Shown: piece by piece, positions 43,778-43,964 of the stretch
Layout of the letters: every line of letters begins with the position of its first letter
Position numbering within the stretch: the stretch's first letter is position 1
NCBI GenBank assembly: GCA_902362975.1
Contig: CABIYO010000022.1
Location: 1-43,964, forward strand
Direction: 5' to 3'
From: Caryophanales bacterium
GTDB lineage: Bacteria; Bacillota; Bacilli; Exiguobacteriales; Exiguobacteriaceae
DNA: 43,964 bases
Notes under the pieces: model-generated
Seen by the model: only the letters and a program-made list of their open reading frames with translations
The model's database searches: none
What the model was told of the DNA's origin: nothing
Position numbers and translations under genes: made by a program

Positions 43778-43823
43778 AATAAACGTTGCCGCTGATGGCA
43801 GCGGAAAAGAAATAAAAAAGTGG

Positions 43824-43852
43824 TTGACAACTGTGTCGATGGCTTGTATTAT
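43824..43852 (+). promoter_or_regulatory. rRNA operon promoter P2
   Basis: Consensus TTGACA (43824-43829), 17 bases, TATTAT (43847-43852). Between P1 and P2 lies a small hairpin (CCGCTG/CAGCGG at 43789-43804, loop ATGG). Confidence 0.85.
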
Positions 43853-43964
43853 TTTAAGAGTCGCCAAGAGCGGCAGACGAACTTTGAAAACTGAACGATG
43901 AGGCAAAAATAAGTTTTACCATTTTTGAATGAAGCGCAAGCTTCGTCAATTTAAGAGCTATATC
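43853..43964 (+). other. rRNA operon leader (start of pre-16S)
   Basis: The leader contains ACTTTGAAAACTGAACGATG, a segment found before 16S in many Bacillales, and a GCAA-tetraloop hairpin (GAAGC/GCTTC, 43931-43944). No 16S sequence is reached; it should begin within a few tens of bases past the window's end. Confidence 0.8.

Overview
The window looks like a chromosomal core segment of a Gram-positive Bacillales bacterium. Gene order follows the Bacillus subtilis stretch from rrnA to the rrn operon after lysS, but the sporulation genes expected there are missing. A non-spore-forming relative such as Exiguobacterium fits best; that genus call is inferred from gene content and order, not from a search. 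All protein genes but one (abrB) lie on the + strand, running from the 3' end of one rRNA operon (23S tail, 5S) to the promoters and leader of the next.

Layout. 1-258: 23S end, 5S rRNA and terminator. 289-4881: a decarboxylase-family gene (yaaO-like), tmk, darA, holB, ricT, yabA (nucleotide supply, replication and its control, c-di-AMP sensing). 4942-6791: trmN6, yazA, rsmI. 6808-7101: abrB on the minus strand. 7433-12930: metG, then tatD-yabE-rnmV-rsmA (translation and rRNA maturation). 13013-15551: veg, ispE, purR, spoVG, mostly with their own promoters. 15737-18708: glmU-prs and pth. 18754-26494: mfd, a SpoVB/YabM-type flippase, yabN, rqcP, divIC, yabR. 26697-29309: a large YhgE/Pip-like membrane protein where B. 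subtilis has spoIIE. 29450-29607: tRNA-Met and tRNA-Glu. 29676-33613: tilS-hprT-ftsH. 33707-36458: coaX-hslO and cysK. 36553-41973: the folate operon pabB-pabA-pabC-folP-folB-folK followed by dusB. 42122-43612: lysS. 43613-43964: tandem rRNA promoters and leader; the 16S gene begins just outside.

The genes are mainly housekeeping: translation, DNA replication and repair, purine salvage and PRPP supply (prs, purR, hprT), cell-wall precursor synthesis (glmU), folate and cysteine synthesis. Translational coupling through 4- to 17-base overlaps is common. Many genes show clear sigma-A promoters with 17-base spacers and intrinsic terminators.

No mobile element, prophage, CRISPR array or defence system was seen. 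The most unusual items are the YhgE-like protein, which carries two long heptad arrays around a 51-residue linker; an RGG-rich insertion in YabR; nested inverted repeats at the abrB promoter; a 116-base out-of-frame overlap of yazA and rsmI; and the systematic absence of sporulation genes from an otherwise conserved gene order.
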